The position numbers were made by a program, and so were the translations under genes. The notes under the pieces were generated by a model, which saw only the letters and a list, made by a program, of their open reading frames with translations, was not told the origin of the DNA and ran no database searches. From positions 186,001 to 250,000 of the forward strand of contig NZ_MSIF01000009.1 of NCBI RefSeq assembly GCF_001921215.1: DNA of 64,000 nt. The letters are read 5' to 3'. Origin of the DNA: Actinophytocola xinjiangensis. GTDB taxonomy: Bacteria > Actinomycetota > Actinomycetes > Mycobacteriales > Pseudonocardiaceae. Shown piece after piece: positions 43,698 through 52,487 of the stretch; position 1 is the first letter of the stretch, and each line of letters starts with the position of its first letter.

Positions 43698-44828
43698 GTG
43701 AGCCAACGAGCCGGCTACACCGACTCCGCCTCGGCCCCGCCGTCCCTGTGGGCCGCGCGGGCCGCGGTCGCGGAACGGGCCGTGCTCACCCGCCACCTGC
43801 GGCGCGTCTGGGCACTGCCCGGCACCCGGCTGGGCGTGAGCGGCTGGCCGGCCAACGCCCGGCAGAAGGCCCACACCCACTGGAACTACTGGTGGCAGGC
43901 CCACCTGCTCGACTGCCTGGTCGACGCCCAGCACCGCCAGCCCCACCCCGGCCGGGCCACCACGATGAACCGGCTCGCACGGGGCATCCGGCTGCGCAAC
44001 TTCGGGGCCTGGACCAACTCCTACTACGACGACGTCGCCTGGCTCGGTCTGGCGCTGCTGCGGCTGCACGACTGCGAGGGCGTCACCGTCGCCACCCCGC
44101 TGACCAGGATCACCGCCCAGCTGCGCGCCGGCTGGACCGACCACGCCGGCGGCGGGATCTGGTGGCGCCGCGACGACGACTTCAAGAACGTGCCGGCCAA
44201 CGGACCGGCCGCCATCCTGTTCGCCCGCTGGGCCGAGGACGGCGGTGAGCGCGCCGACCGGCAACGCGCCCGCTCACTGACGGCCTGGATGGAGGAACTG
44301 CTGGTCGACCCGGCCACCGGCCTGCTCTGGGACGGCCTGCACGTCAACCCCGACGGGTCCATCCGGGACGTCGTGCGCACCGTCTACACCTACTGCCAGG
44401 GCGTGTTCCTCGGCGCGTGCGTCGAACTGGACGACGGCCCCGGCGTGTGGCGCACCCGCGCCGAACGCACCATCCGCGCCGTGGCCGCCCACCTCACCGA
44501 CCACGACGTCATCCGGGGCAGGGGCGGCGGCGACGGCGGGCTGTTCGCCGGCATCCTCACCCGCTACCTCGCCCTGGCCGCGGTCCGGTTCGGCGACACC
44601 CCGGCCGGGGCGGCGGCCGGGCGGATCGTGCTCGCCTCCGCCGAGGCCGCGTGGCGCAACCGGGCCCTGGCCAGAGGCGGGCCGCTGTTCGGGCCCGAGT
44701 GGTCCCAGCCGGCGCAGGAGCCCCGCTCACCCCGCCACCGCCGCGCCGAGCGTGACCTGTCGGTGCAGCTGTCCGGCTGGATGGCGGTCGAGGCGGCCGC
44801 CGTCGTCGAACGCCACCAGGCTCAGTAG
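43698..44828 (+). CDS. Glycoside hydrolase family 76 protein without signal peptide
   Basis: A 376-residue (alpha/alpha)6-barrel protein; the paired catalytic aspartates are in NSYYDDVAWLGLALLRL, as in endo-alpha-1,6-mannanases. Further family landmarks are WWQAHLLDCLVDAQ, GGIWWRRDDDFKNVPANGPAAIL and VYTYCQGVFLGACVEL. There is no signal peptide, which is unusual for a mannanase and resembles a cytosolic GH76 in mycobacteria, from memory. GTG 43698 lies 80 bp from the divergent oxidoreductase. Substrate probably alpha-1,6-linked mannan or glycolipid. Confidence 0.87.
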   Translation: MSQRAGYTDSASAPPSLWAARAAVAERAVLTRHLRRVWALPGTRLGVSGWPANARQKAHTHWNYWWQAHLLDCLVDAQHRQPHPGRATTMNRLARGIRLRNFGAWTNSYYDDVAWLGLALLRLHDCEGVTVATPLTRITAQLRAGWTDHAGGGIWWRRDDDFKNVPANGPAAILFARWAEDGGERADRQRARSLTAWMEELLVDPATGLLWDGLHVNPDGSIRDVVRTVYTYCQGVFLGACVELDDGPGVWRTRAERTIRAVAAHLTDHDVIRGRGGGDGGLFAGILTRYLALAAVRFGDTPAGAAAGRIVLASAEAAWRNRALARGGPLFGPEWSQPAQEPRSPRHRRAERDLSVQLSGWMAVEAAAVVERHQAQ

Positions 44829-45571
44829 CCGCCCGACACGGGCAGCACGGCGCCGGTGACGAACGACGCCGCCGGCGACAACAGCCACAGCACGGCCTCG
44901 GCGATCTCCCCTGGCTGGCCGGCGCGGCCCATCGGGATCAGCGGCGAGAGCCGGTCGGGGCGCTCGGGCATCCCCGCCGAGGCGTGCAGGTCGGTGTGCA
45001 CCAGGCCGGGGGCCACGGCGTTCACCCGCACGGCCTCGGTCGCGACCTCCTTGGCCAGGCCCAGCGCCATGGTTTCCACCGCCGCCTTGCTGGCCGCGTA
45101 CGGCACCCACTCGCCAGGTGAGCCCCGGTGCGCGGCCGTCGAGGACACCATCACGATCGCGCCGCCGGCGCCGCCGTGGCGGGTCGAGAGCCGGCGCACC
45201 GCCTCGCGCGCGCAGAGGAACACGCCGGTCACGTTCACGTCCAGCACCCGGCGCACCACCTCCGGGTCGTGCTCGTCGAGCCGGCCGGGGGTGTTGCCGG
45301 TGATGCCGGCGTTGGCGACCAGGCCGGTCAGCGTGCCGAGGTCGTCGGCCGCGGCGAACAGGCGGGCCACGTCGCCGGCGTCGGCGACGTCCCCGGCGAG
45401 CGCGGTCGCCCGGACCCCGGCCGTCTCGGCGTCGGCCACCACCGACGCGGCGGCGGCGGCGTCCGAGGCGTAGTTGACGACCAGGTCGTAGCCGGCGCGC
45501 GCCGCCAGGCCGCACACGGCCGCGCCGATCCCCCGGCTACCGCCGGTGACCACCAGGACGCCCGCGCTCAC
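44822..45571 (-). CDS. SDR family oxidoreductase
   Basis: A 249-residue short-chain dehydrogenase: VVTGGSRGIGAAV cofactor site, GLVANAGITGNTPG, catalytic Ser in MVSSTAAHRGSP, YAASKAAVETMALGLA with Tyr-x-x-x-Lys and the terminal ASFVTGAVLPVSGGY. GTG 45571 has GAGGTC 7 bases upstream and lies 4 bp after the VOC stop, so the two are one operon. Its end is convergent with GH76 with a 7-bp overlap. Substrate unknown. Confidence 0.9.
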   Translation of the reverse strand: MSAGVLVVTGGSRGIGAAVCGLAARAGYDLVVNYASDAAAAASVVADAETAGVRATALAGDVADAGDVARLFAAADDLGTLTGLVANAGITGNTPGRLDEHDPEVVRRVLDVNVTGVFLCAREAVRRLSTRHGGAGGAIVMVSSTAAHRGSPGEWVPYAASKAAVETMALGLAKEVATEAVRVNAVAPGLVHTDLHASAGMPERPDRLSPLIPMGRAGQPGEIAEAVLWLLSPAASFVTGAVLPVSGGY

Positions 45572-45575
45572 CCGG

Positions 45576-45986
45576 TCAGACCTCGCGGGCCCAGAGGACC
45601 AGCTGGATGCCGTCGGGGTCACGCAGCGCGATGACCTCGGTGCCCGGCGCCGACTGTTCCTCGCTGATCGGCGAGAACGTCACGCCGTGCTCGGTGAGCC
45701 GGTCGGTCCACTCCCGCAGACAGGTGTTGTTGGGGACGCTGAAGGACAGGTGGTCCAGGCCGGGGCGGCGCTCGTCGAACAGCGCGCGTCCGGCGTCCGG
45801 GTGCTGGACCAGGGTCAGCGTGATGCCGAAACCCGGGCCCCGTAAGTACACCTTGCGCCGGCCGGTCTCCTCGTCGTCGTCGCGGCCGATGCTCTCGAAG
45901 CCGAGCACCCGCTCGTACCACGGCTCGCTGCGGTCGACGTCGGTCACGGTGAGCGCGACATGGTGTACGCCGGTCAACGTGGGCAT
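45576..45986 (-). CDS. VOC (glyoxalase/dioxygenase fold) protein
   Basis: A 136-residue single vicinal-oxygen-chelate domain pair: GVHHVALTVTDVDRSEPWYERVLGF with the first metal His, GLDHLSFSV with a second, and VIALRDPDGIQLVLWARE with the terminal metal residue region. It likely binds a divalent metal and acts as glyoxalase, dioxygenase or resistance protein. ATG 45986 has GGAAGGAC upstream. It is the first gene of the pair with the SDR at 44822. Confidence 0.87.
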   Translation of the reverse strand: MPTLTGVHHVALTVTDVDRSEPWYERVLGFESIGRDDDEETGRRKVYLRGPGFGITLTLVQHPDAGRALFDERRPGLDHLSFSVPNNTCLREWTDRLTEHGVTFSPISEEQSAPGTEVIALRDPDGIQLVLWAREV

Positions 45987-46095
45987 CAGAGTCCTTCCGG
46001 GCCCGTTCGGACGAGGGCCGACTCCGCCATACTGCCCGAGCCTGGTGACGATTCCACGGCCGTTACTGGATCTTTTGCAGGCCGAGACCCGACGC

Positions 46096-46773
46096 TCAGT
46101 CACCGAGGTTGGCGCGCGCCGGCTCCGTCTCGACCGGACGGTGCATCTCCTGCCGGTAGCGCAGCACACCCCACAGGGTGCCGACCACGAAGAACGCGAT
46201 GCTGCCCCACAGCGCGACCGCCTTGAGCCACGGCAGGCCGTCGATGACACCGGCCGCGTAGTAGCCGACGAGCACCAGCGTCGGCACCCAGGCCAGGCCG
46301 CCGATCGAGGTGGCCAGCAGGAAGCGGCGGCGGTCCATGCTCGCCGCGCCGGCGATCAGCGGCGCCAGCGTCCGGATCCACGGGATCCAGCGGGCCAGCA
46401 CGATCGCCAGGAAGCCGCGCCGGTCGAGGAACTCGCGCGCCCGCTCCAGGTTCTCGTGGTTGAGCACCCGCCCGCCCCGGCGGGCGATCAGCGCGTTACC
46501 GGTCTTGTGCCCCACGTAGTAGCCGACCAGGTTGCCCACGACCGCGGTGACCGTCGCGGCGATCGACAGCAGCCACGCGCTCGCCTCGTGGTCGTGCTGG
46601 GCCAGCACCACCCCGGCGGCGAACAGCAGCGAGTCACCGGGCAGGAACAGCCCGACGATGAACGCGCACTCGGTGAACACGAACCCGAGCACGATGACCC
46701 ACACCATCACCGGTCCCGCCGAGGCGAGGACGCCGGAGGACAGCGCGCTCACGTCGGCGAAATCGATGGACAC
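46096..46773 (-). CDS. DedA/VTT family membrane protein
   Basis: A 225-residue integral membrane protein: VLGFVFTECAFIVGLFLPGDSLLFAAGVVL, FLDRRGFLAIVLARWIPWIRTLAPLIAGAASM and the 'R-x-x-P-x-x-R' block typical of the SNARE-associated/VTT domain. DedA proteins are undecaprenyl-phosphate or lipid flippases or transporters. GTG 46773 appears leaderless (TAACCT, 46786-46781, seven bases upstream). A longer homologue is at 49344, so the window has two paralogues. Confidence 0.9.
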   Translation of the reverse strand: MSIDFADVSALSSGVLASAGPVMVWVIVLGFVFTECAFIVGLFLPGDSLLFAAGVVLAQHDHEASAWLLSIAATVTAVVGNLVGYYVGHKTGNALIARRGGRVLNHENLERAREFLDRRGFLAIVLARWIPWIRTLAPLIAGAASMDRRRFLLATSIGGLAWVPTLVLVGYYAAGVIDGLPWLKAVALWGSIAFFVVGTLWGVLRYRQEMHRPVETEPARANLGD

Positions 46774-46869
46774 GACCTGTAGGTTAGTTCCTCCACCGGC
46801 GGGTTCGGGGAGAACCGGTCCCGATCGCGAGGTATGCCCACGTTCCGCGCGGGCCCGGAGTGGGGCGGA

Positions 46870-47841
46870 TCACGCCGCCTCGGGCAGCGCCCGCCCGCCC
46901 CTGGCGTACTCGCCGACGTACCGGATCGCCGCCCGCCCCTCCGGCAGCACCGGGTAGAACGCCGGGAACACGTGCACCTGCCCCGGCCACACCTGCAACT
47001 CGCACTCGCCGCCGGCGGCGCGGATCCCGGCCGCGAGCCGCTCGGAGTCGCCGAGCAGGCACTCGGTGTCGCCGACCTGGATCAGCACCGGCGGCCAGCG
47101 GCGCTTGGGCGCGGCCAGCACGTCCAGTCGGCGGTGGCTGGTCGGGTGCGTCCCGGCGTAGCTGCGCCCGCATTCCTTGGCCCGCGCCGGCGGCACGAAC
47201 GGGTCCCGCCGGGCGGCGTCCCGGTCGTCGACCTCGGCGCAGGCCAGGTCGAGGAACGGGGAGAACAGCACGGCCGCGGCCGGCATCGGCAGCCGCCGGC
47301 GGGTCAGGTCGGCGAGCAGACCGGCGGTCAGGTGCCCGCCGGCCGAGTCGCCCATCACCACGATCTCCTCCGGCGCGTGCCCGGCCGCCAGCAGCCAGCG
47401 GTAGGCGGCCAGCGCGTCGTCGGCGGCGGCCGGGAACGGGTGCTCGGGCGGGCGCCGGTAGTCGGCCAGCAGCGCCGGGCGGCCGGTGGCCGCCGACAGC
47501 GCCGCGACGAAGTGCCGGTGGGTGCGCCGCGAGCCGAACGCGAACCCGCCGCCGTGCAGGTAGAGCAGCACGCCCGCGCTCCGGTCGGCGTCCCGGCCGG
47601 TGATCATCAGGCCGGGTTGGCCGTCGGTGGCGGCGACCGTGGTGCCGCGCGGCAGGGGGGTGAGCCCGACGGTGTCGAACGCCTCACGGACCACGCGCAG
47701 CGCCGGGCCGCGGGTGATGGGCAGCCGCTCGCCCAGCGGACGCAGGCCGGTCATCAGCAGCTGGGCCAGTGCCCGGCTCGCCACGCTCGGCGTGGCCGGC
47801 ACCGGGTTGCGCGGACGCGCCGAGCTGGGCGAACGCGTCAT
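46870..47841 (-). CDS. Alpha/beta-hydrolase esterase (hormone-sensitive lipase family)
   Basis: A 323-residue esterase of the HSL class: oxyanion motif LYLHGGGFAFGSRRTH, nucleophile VMGDSAGGHLTAGLL, and a C-terminal part with Asp and His (QVGDTECLLGDSERL, VHVFPAF). ATG 47841 has GGGAGGTGG 7 bases upstream, a strong site. It hydrolyses small or medium acyl esters; substrate unknown. It is divergent from the FAD-oxidase at 47952. Confidence 0.92.
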   Translation of the reverse strand: MTRSPSSARPRNPVPATPSVASRALAQLLMTGLRPLGERLPITRGPALRVVREAFDTVGLTPLPRGTTVAATDGQPGLMITGRDADRSAGVLLYLHGGGFAFGSRRTHRHFVAALSAATGRPALLADYRRPPEHPFPAAADDALAAYRWLLAAGHAPEEIVVMGDSAGGHLTAGLLADLTRRRLPMPAAAVLFSPFLDLACAEVDDRDAARRDPFVPPARAKECGRSYAGTHPTSHRRLDVLAAPKRRWPPVLIQVGDTECLLGDSERLAAGIRAAGGECELQVWPGQVHVFPAFYPVLPEGRAAIRYVGEYARGGRALPEAA

Positions 47842-47951
47842 CGCGCACCACCTCCCGGCTCTGACGGTAAATGATGAGTGGCCCCGCTGGAGGCTCGATA
47901 ACTCGACACCAACATCTCGGTTGCGCAACTCGGGTGTCGTACGGTTGGGAC

Positions 47952-49340
47952 GTGAACGCCTCCGTGCTGCAGACCCTGACCGACCTGCTCGGCAAGGACG
48001 GGTTACTGGTCGATCCGGACGTGACCGGCAGCTACCGCCGCGACATGATGCCGCTGGCGCCCCACGGCTCCCCGCTGGCCGTCGCGCTGCCCCGCGACGC
48101 CGCCCAGGTCGCGGCCGTGGTGAAGGCGTGCGCGGCGGCGAAGGTGCCGATCGTGCCGCGCGGCGCCGGCAGCGGCCTGTCCGGCGCGGCCAACGCCATC
48201 GACGGCTGCGTCGTGCTGGTCACCACCCGGCTGAACGAGATCGTCGAGGTCGACCCGGACAACCGGCTGGCGGTCGTCCAGCCGGGCGTGGTGAACCTGG
48301 ACCTGCGCGGCGCGGTGGAGAAGCACGGGCTGTTCTACCCACCGGACCCGTCCAGCTACGACTGGTGCACGATCGGCGGCAACCTGTCCACCAACGCGGG
48401 CGGGCTGTGCTGCGTCAAGTACGGCGTCACCACCGACTCGGTGCTGGGCCTGGAGGTCGTGCTGGCCGACGGCGAGGTGCTGCGCACCGGCCGCCGCACG
48501 GTCAAGGGCGTCGCCGGCTACGACCTGACGAAGCTGTTCGTCGGCAGCGAGGGCACCCTCGGCGTGATCACCCAGGCGACGCTGGCGCTGCGGCCGCTGC
48601 CGCAGGCCCCCGGCACGCTGGTCGCCGCGTTCTCCTCGGTCGCCGCCGCCGGGGCTGCGGTCAGCCGGGTGGTGCGCGAGGGCATCGTGCCGTCGCTGAT
48701 GGAGATCATGGACGCCACCTCGATCGAGGCCGTCGAGGCGCACCTGAAGACCGAGCTCGGCGCGGGCAAGGGCTGCGCGGCGCTGCTGCTGTGCCAGTCC
48801 GACTCGGGTGGCGAGCAGGCCAGGCGGGAGCTGGGCGCGATCGAGCAGGTCTGCCAGGACAGCGGCGCCGACCTGGTGCACTCCACGTTCGACCTCGCCG
48901 AGGGCCAGATGCTGCTCGCCGCGCGGCGGGCGGTGCTGATGGCGTTGGAGGAGTACGGCACCTGGATGACCGACGACGTGTGCGTGCCGCGCACCAGGAT
49001 CGCCGACCTGATCTCGGGCTGCGAGCGGATCAGCGCCGAGACCGGCCTGCGGGTCGCGGTCGTCGGGCACGCCGGCGACGGCAACATGCACCCGACGATC
49101 ATCTACGACCCCACCTCGGAGCGGGAGTTCGCGCTGGCCACGCGGGCGTTCAACGACATCCTGGCGGTCGGCCTGTCGCTGGGCGGCACGGTCACCGGCG
49201 AGCACGGCATCGGCAAGATCAAGCGCGAGTGGCTGGAGCGCGAGATCGGCCCGGTCGGCCTGCGCACGCACCGCGCCATCAAGGCCGCGCTCGACCCGGA
49301 GAACCTGTTCAACCCCGGGTCGATGTTCTCGATGACCTGA
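47952..49340 (+). CDS. FAD-linked oxidase (GlcD / D-lactate dehydrogenase family)
   Basis: A 462-residue flavoprotein: FAD_binding_4 part with IVPRGAGSGLSGAANAIDG, IGGNLSTNAGGLCCVKYG and VKGVAGYDLTKLFVGSEGTLGVIT, and the FAD-oxidase C-terminal domain with VGHAGDGNMHPTIIYD and GEHGIGKIKREWLE. These enzymes oxidise D-2-hydroxyacids such as glycolate or D-lactate. Substrate not fixed. GTG 47952 looks leaderless (TACGGT, 47940-47945). It ends 3 bp before the convergent VTT gene. Confidence 0.93.
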   Translation: MNASVLQTLTDLLGKDGLLVDPDVTGSYRRDMMPLAPHGSPLAVALPRDAAQVAAVVKACAAAKVPIVPRGAGSGLSGAANAIDGCVVLVTTRLNEIVEVDPDNRLAVVQPGVVNLDLRGAVEKHGLFYPPDPSSYDWCTIGGNLSTNAGGLCCVKYGVTTDSVLGLEVVLADGEVLRTGRRTVKGVAGYDLTKLFVGSEGTLGVITQATLALRPLPQAPGTLVAAFSSVAAAGAAVSRVVREGIVPSLMEIMDATSIEAVEAHLKTELGAGKGCAALLLCQSDSGGEQARRELGAIEQVCQDSGADLVHSTFDLAEGQMLLAARRAVLMALEEYGTWMTDDVCVPRTRIADLISGCERISAETGLRVAVVGHAGDGNMHPTIIYDPTSEREFALATRAFNDILAVGLSLGGTVTGEHGIGKIKREWLEREIGPVGLRTHRAIKAALDPENLFNPGSMFSMT

Positions 49341-49343
49341 GTG

Positions 49344-50099
49344 TCAGAACCGCTTGAACTCGGTGGTCTTCTCGGCCGAGGACTCGACCGGGATCTCGGT
49401 GGTCACCTCGCTGGTGACCTCGACCGGGGCACCGTTGGCGGCCAGCCGCTTCTTCTCCCGGCGCGACTTGAGCACCTCGATCACGATCGGGATGATCGAG
49501 ATCAGCACGATGAGGACCAGCATCGCGTCGATGTTCTCGTGCACGAACGAGACCTGGCCCAGGGCCGCGCCCAGCAGGGTCACCCCGGTCGCCCACAGCA
49601 CGCCGCCGATGGCCGAGTAGGTGAAGAACTTCTTCGGGTCCATCCGGCCGACACCGGCGATCGCGGTGATGAACGTGCGCACGATCGGCACGAAGCGGGC
49701 CAGGATGATCGCCCGGGCGCCGTACTTCTCGAAGAACTCGTGGGTCTTGTCCACGTACTCCTTCTTGAAGAGCTTGGAGTCCTCCTTGCTGAACAGCGCC
49801 GGTCCCGCCTTGGCGCCGATCCAGTACCCGCAGACGTTGCCGACGAACGCACACACGGTGAGCAGCACGCACACCAGCCACAGGTCGACGTCGATCACCC
49901 CCGAGGCGGCGAACAGGCCGGCGGTGAACAGCAGCGAGTCACCGGGCAGGAAGAACCCGATCAGCAACCCGCACTCGGCGAAGATGATCAGGCACAGCCC
50001 GGGGAGCAGGAACGGGCCGAGCCCCCGCAGGATGGTCTCGGGATCCAGCCACGAGGGCAGGAACGACATCGCGTTGGCGGTGGCGGCGGCAATCGTCAC
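49344..50099 (-). CDS. DedA/VTT family membrane protein, second paralogue
   Basis: A 251-residue membrane protein: ILRGLGPFLLPGLCLIIFAECGLLIGFFLPGDSLLFTAGLF, GARAIILARFVPIVRTFITAIAGVGRM and a C-terminal cytoplasmic tail rich in Glu/Thr (EVTTEIPVESSAEKTTEFKRF). It belongs to the DedA family, with an R-x-V-P-x-V-R block as in the 46096 gene. Start is uncertain: GTG 50099 (used here) has only weak ribosome pairing, and ATG 50069 gives MSFLPSWLDPE, where conservation starts. It is head-to-tail with a small membrane protein gene at 50132. Confidence 0.87.
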   Translation of the reverse strand: MTIAAATANAMSFLPSWLDPETILRGLGPFLLPGLCLIIFAECGLLIGFFLPGDSLLFTAGLFAASGVIDVDLWLVCVLLTVCAFVGNVCGYWIGAKAGPALFSKEDSKLFKKEYVDKTHEFFEKYGARAIILARFVPIVRTFITAIAGVGRMDPKKFFTYSAIGGVLWATGVTLLGAALGQVSFVHENIDAMLVLIVLISIIPIVIEVLKSRREKKRLAANGAPVEVTSEVTTEIPVESSAEKTTEFKRF

Positions 50100-50131
50100 G
50101 CCCCACAAGGTACCGAAAAACCAAGAAAGCG

Positions 50132-50446
50132 TTATAAAAGGGTCACGAGCCCGACGACCGCACCGGCCGCCAGCCCCAGCAACAGGGCCAACAGCAGGAT
50201 CCAGCCGACCGCGATCCTCGCCTCGGGCTCGATCCGGTTGGTCAGCTCGCTGGCCGCCGGATCACGCACCGTCGGGTCCGGCGGGTCCGGCGGGCGCGGC
50301 GGCATCGCCAGCCCCGACCCGGACAGCAGGCCGTAGCCGCCGAGCACCGGATCGGTGCCCTCGGCGGGTTGCGCGGCCGGCAGCGGCGTGCGGGCCGCGT
50401 GCGCGCGCAGCGCCTCGGCCACCAGCCGCTCCGGATCGTCGGTCAC
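50132..50446 (-). CDS. Small single-TM protein
   Basis: A 104-residue protein starting VTDDPERLVAEALRAHAARTPLP; the first half is Pro/Ala-rich and soluble (PPRPPDPPDPTVRDP), and the C-terminus is a single TM, GWILLLALLLGLAAGAVVGLV. No family is recognised, but such proteins with an N-terminal 'DDPERLVAEALRAHA' helix are frequent in Pseudonocardiales. It ends 33 bp before the VTT gene and its start is 11 bp after the nagA stop, so the three may be cotranscribed. Confidence 0.65.
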   Translation of the reverse strand: MTDDPERLVAEALRAHAARTPLPAAQPAEGTDPVLGGYGLLSGSGLAMPPRPPDPPDPTVRDPAASELTNRIEPEARIAVGWILLLALLLGLAAGAVVGLVTLL

Positions 50447-50456
50447 GCCCGCGACG

Positions 50457-51593
50457 TTATACCCACTCACCCCGGTGCAGGACGGCACGCGGGTGCAGCG
50501 TCTCGTCGAGCAACACCAGGTCGGCGGCCAGACCCGGGGCGATCCGCCCGGTCACCCCGCCGAGCCCGAGCAGCTCCGCCGGCCGGGTCGAGGCGGCCGT
50601 GACGGCCTCCAGCACACCGAGGCCGCAGTGCGTCACGAGGTTGCGGAACGCGGCGTCCATGGTGAGCGTGCTGCCCGCCAGCGAGTCGCCGCCGGCCAGC
50701 GTCGGCACCCCGTCGGTGACGGTGACCTCCAGGCCGCCGATCTCGTAGGTGCCGTCCCCCGCGCCCGCCGCCGAGATGGCGTCGGTGATCAACACGGTCC
50801 GGCCGGCGCCGGCGTGCCGGGCGGCCAGCCGCACGACCGTGGGATGCAGGTGGACCAGGTCGCAGATCAGCTCGACGGTGACCCGCTCGTCGTCGAGCAG
50901 GGTGCCGATCGGGCCGGGTTCGCGGTGGTGCAGCGGGCGCATGCCGTTGAACAGGTGGGTCGCCACGCTCGCCCCCGCGTCGACGGCCGGCACGACGTCC
51001 TCGGCGAGCGCGTCGGTGTGCCCGACGGCCGCGATCACCCCGGCGTCGACCAACCGTTTGACGGCCGGCACGGCACCCTCCAGCTCGGGGGCGATGGTGA
51101 CCATGCGGATGGCGCCGGCGCCAGCGGCGAGCAGCGCGTCCACGGAGGCGGCGTCCGGGGGGCGGAGCACGGTCGGCTCGTGGGCGCCGCAGCGGGCGGA
51201 GGACAGGAACGGGCCCTCGAGGTGGATGCCGGTGAGCAGACCGTCGGTCACCAGGTCGCGCAGGGCGGCGACCTGCTCGACGAGTTCGGGGATCGGGCGG
51301 GAGACCAGGCTGGCCAGGGTGGTGGTGGTGCCGTGACGGCGGTGGGTCAGCACGGCGTGGCGGACGTCGTCGGGGTTCGTGCTGGTGAAGGCGGTGCCGC
51401 CGCCGCCGTGGCAGTGCAGGTCGACGAAGCCGGGCACGACCCACTGGCCGTGGGCGTCGGTGACCTGTTCGGCCGGTGGTGGTTGTCCGGTGCCGACGGC
51501 GGTGATCGCGCCGTCGTTCACCAGAACCCAACCGGGGTCGAGTACGCCGCCGGGCGTCGCCACCCTGCCCCCGGTGATGAGCCGTCCAGCCAT
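50457..51593 (-). CDS. nagA: N-acetylglucosamine-6-phosphate deacetylase
   Basis: A 378-residue amidohydrolase: VVPGFVDLHCHGGGGTAF with the metal histidines, TGIHLEGPFLSSARCGAHEP, AVGHTDALAEDVVPAV, VATHLFNGMRPLHHREPG and VLITDAISAAG with the catalytic Asp. It deacetylates GlcNAc-6-P to GlcN-6-P in chitin/GlcNAc use and cell-wall recycling. ATG 51593 has AAGGGGTG upstream. A DasR-type operator (51628-51643) sits 35 bp upstream. The partner nagB is not nearby. Confidence 0.93.
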   Translation of the reverse strand: MAGRLITGGRVATPGGVLDPGWVLVNDGAITAVGTGQPPPAEQVTDAHGQWVVPGFVDLHCHGGGGTAFTSTNPDDVRHAVLTHRRHGTTTTLASLVSRPIPELVEQVAALRDLVTDGLLTGIHLEGPFLSSARCGAHEPTVLRPPDAASVDALLAAGAGAIRMVTIAPELEGAVPAVKRLVDAGVIAAVGHTDALAEDVVPAVDAGASVATHLFNGMRPLHHREPGPIGTLLDDERVTVELICDLVHLHPTVVRLAARHAGAGRTVLITDAISAAGAGDGTYEIGGLEVTVTDGVPTLAGGDSLAGSTLTMDAAFRNLVTHCGLGVLEAVTAASTRPAELLGLGGVTGRIAPGLAADLVLLDETLHPRAVLHRGEWV

Positions 51594-51627
51594 CGCCACA
51601 CCCCTTGAACCCGCCGCTGATGAAGCT

Positions 51628-51643
51628 ATTGGTCTATACCATA
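51628..51643. promoter_or_regulatory. DasR-responsive element (dre) of nagA
   Basis: ATTGGTCTATACCATA. The dre consensus of Streptomyces is A(C/T)TGGTCTAGACCA(G/C)T; 13 of 16 positions fit, with a changed centre base and altered ends. It is 34 bp upstream of nagA, where DasR would block transcription until GlcN-6-P accumulates. The dasR gene itself is not in the window. Confidence 0.8.
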
Positions 51644-51810
51644 GCGGTTGCCGATTCCCTGGTGGTGATTCACAAGGTATCAACCAAATATGGCGAAGTC
51701 TAACCGTTACGTTTCGTGTGTCTGGTATGGACGGTCTGGGGTCACGGGGTGATCCGGGCAGGGCTCGACGGCAGGACCGCGCCCTGCCCGTCCCGCCGGT
51801 GACCGCCTGG

Positions 51811-52416
51811 CTAGACCTGGCCGGGGCTGGCCATGATGCGCTGGAGGGCGTCGAGAGCCCGGCTGGCGGTGGACTTGACCGTGCCCTTCGAAATACCCGC
51901 CGCCTCGGCGATCTCGGCCTCGGACAGGTCGCCGTAGTAGCGCAGGACCAGCACTTCTCGTTGACGCGGAGGCAGCTGCGACAGCGCGCGCACCACCGAC
52001 TGGTGCTCGGCCGTCAGCATGGCCAGGCTCTCCGCCGAGCGTGCGTTCACCTGGTGCGGCGGGGTGTACTCCCGGGCGGTCTTGCGCCGCCGCAGGACGC
52101 TGCGGGAGCCGTTGACCACCGCCGTGCGCAGGTAGCCCAAGGCCGCCGCCGCGTCGCGGAGATTGCCCCAGTTGCGGTGCAGGCCGGTGAACGCCTCCTG
52201 CACCACGTCCTCGGCCGTGGCCGGTTCGTCGACCAGCAACAGCGCCAGGCGCACCAACCGCATCCGGTGGGTGCGGTAGAGGTCCTCCAGGGTCAGCGGC
52301 GCCGGTTCCCTGCCCGGCACGGCATAACTACCGGTGTCGACAGCGCGCAGGTGACCGAGCGTGCGTTCGACACGCCGCTCGGTGCTGTTCCCGAAGGCCT
52401 GACCGTCCCCTGCCAC
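51811..52416 (-). CDS. SigE-family RNA polymerase sigma factor
   Basis: A 201-residue ECF-type sigma factor. Region 2: LTLEDLYRTHRMRLVRLALLLVDEPATAEDVVQEAFTGLHR; region 4: AEHQSVVRALSQLPPRQREVLVLRYYGDLSEAEIAEAAGISKGTVKSTASRAL. This is the SigE-family (SIG41/ECF41-like) pattern. There is no anti-sigma factor next to it. The GTG at 52416 is used; GTG 52455 is possible and would add 13 residues. It is divergent from a YciI gene. Confidence 0.85.
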   Translation of the reverse strand: MAGDGQAFGNSTERRVERTLGHLRAVDTGSYAVPGREPAPLTLEDLYRTHRMRLVRLALLLVDEPATAEDVVQEAFTGLHRNWGNLRDAAAALGYLRTAVVNGSRSVLRRRKTAREYTPPHQVNARSAESLAMLTAEHQSVVRALSQLPPRQREVLVLRYYGDLSEAEIAEAAGISKGTVKSTASRALDALQRIMASPGQV

Positions 52417-52487
52417 GCGTGAACCGTACCGGTGATGCGCACCGGCGGACACCACCCATGACCGACCCGGGGCAGTAGCGTGCGCAC

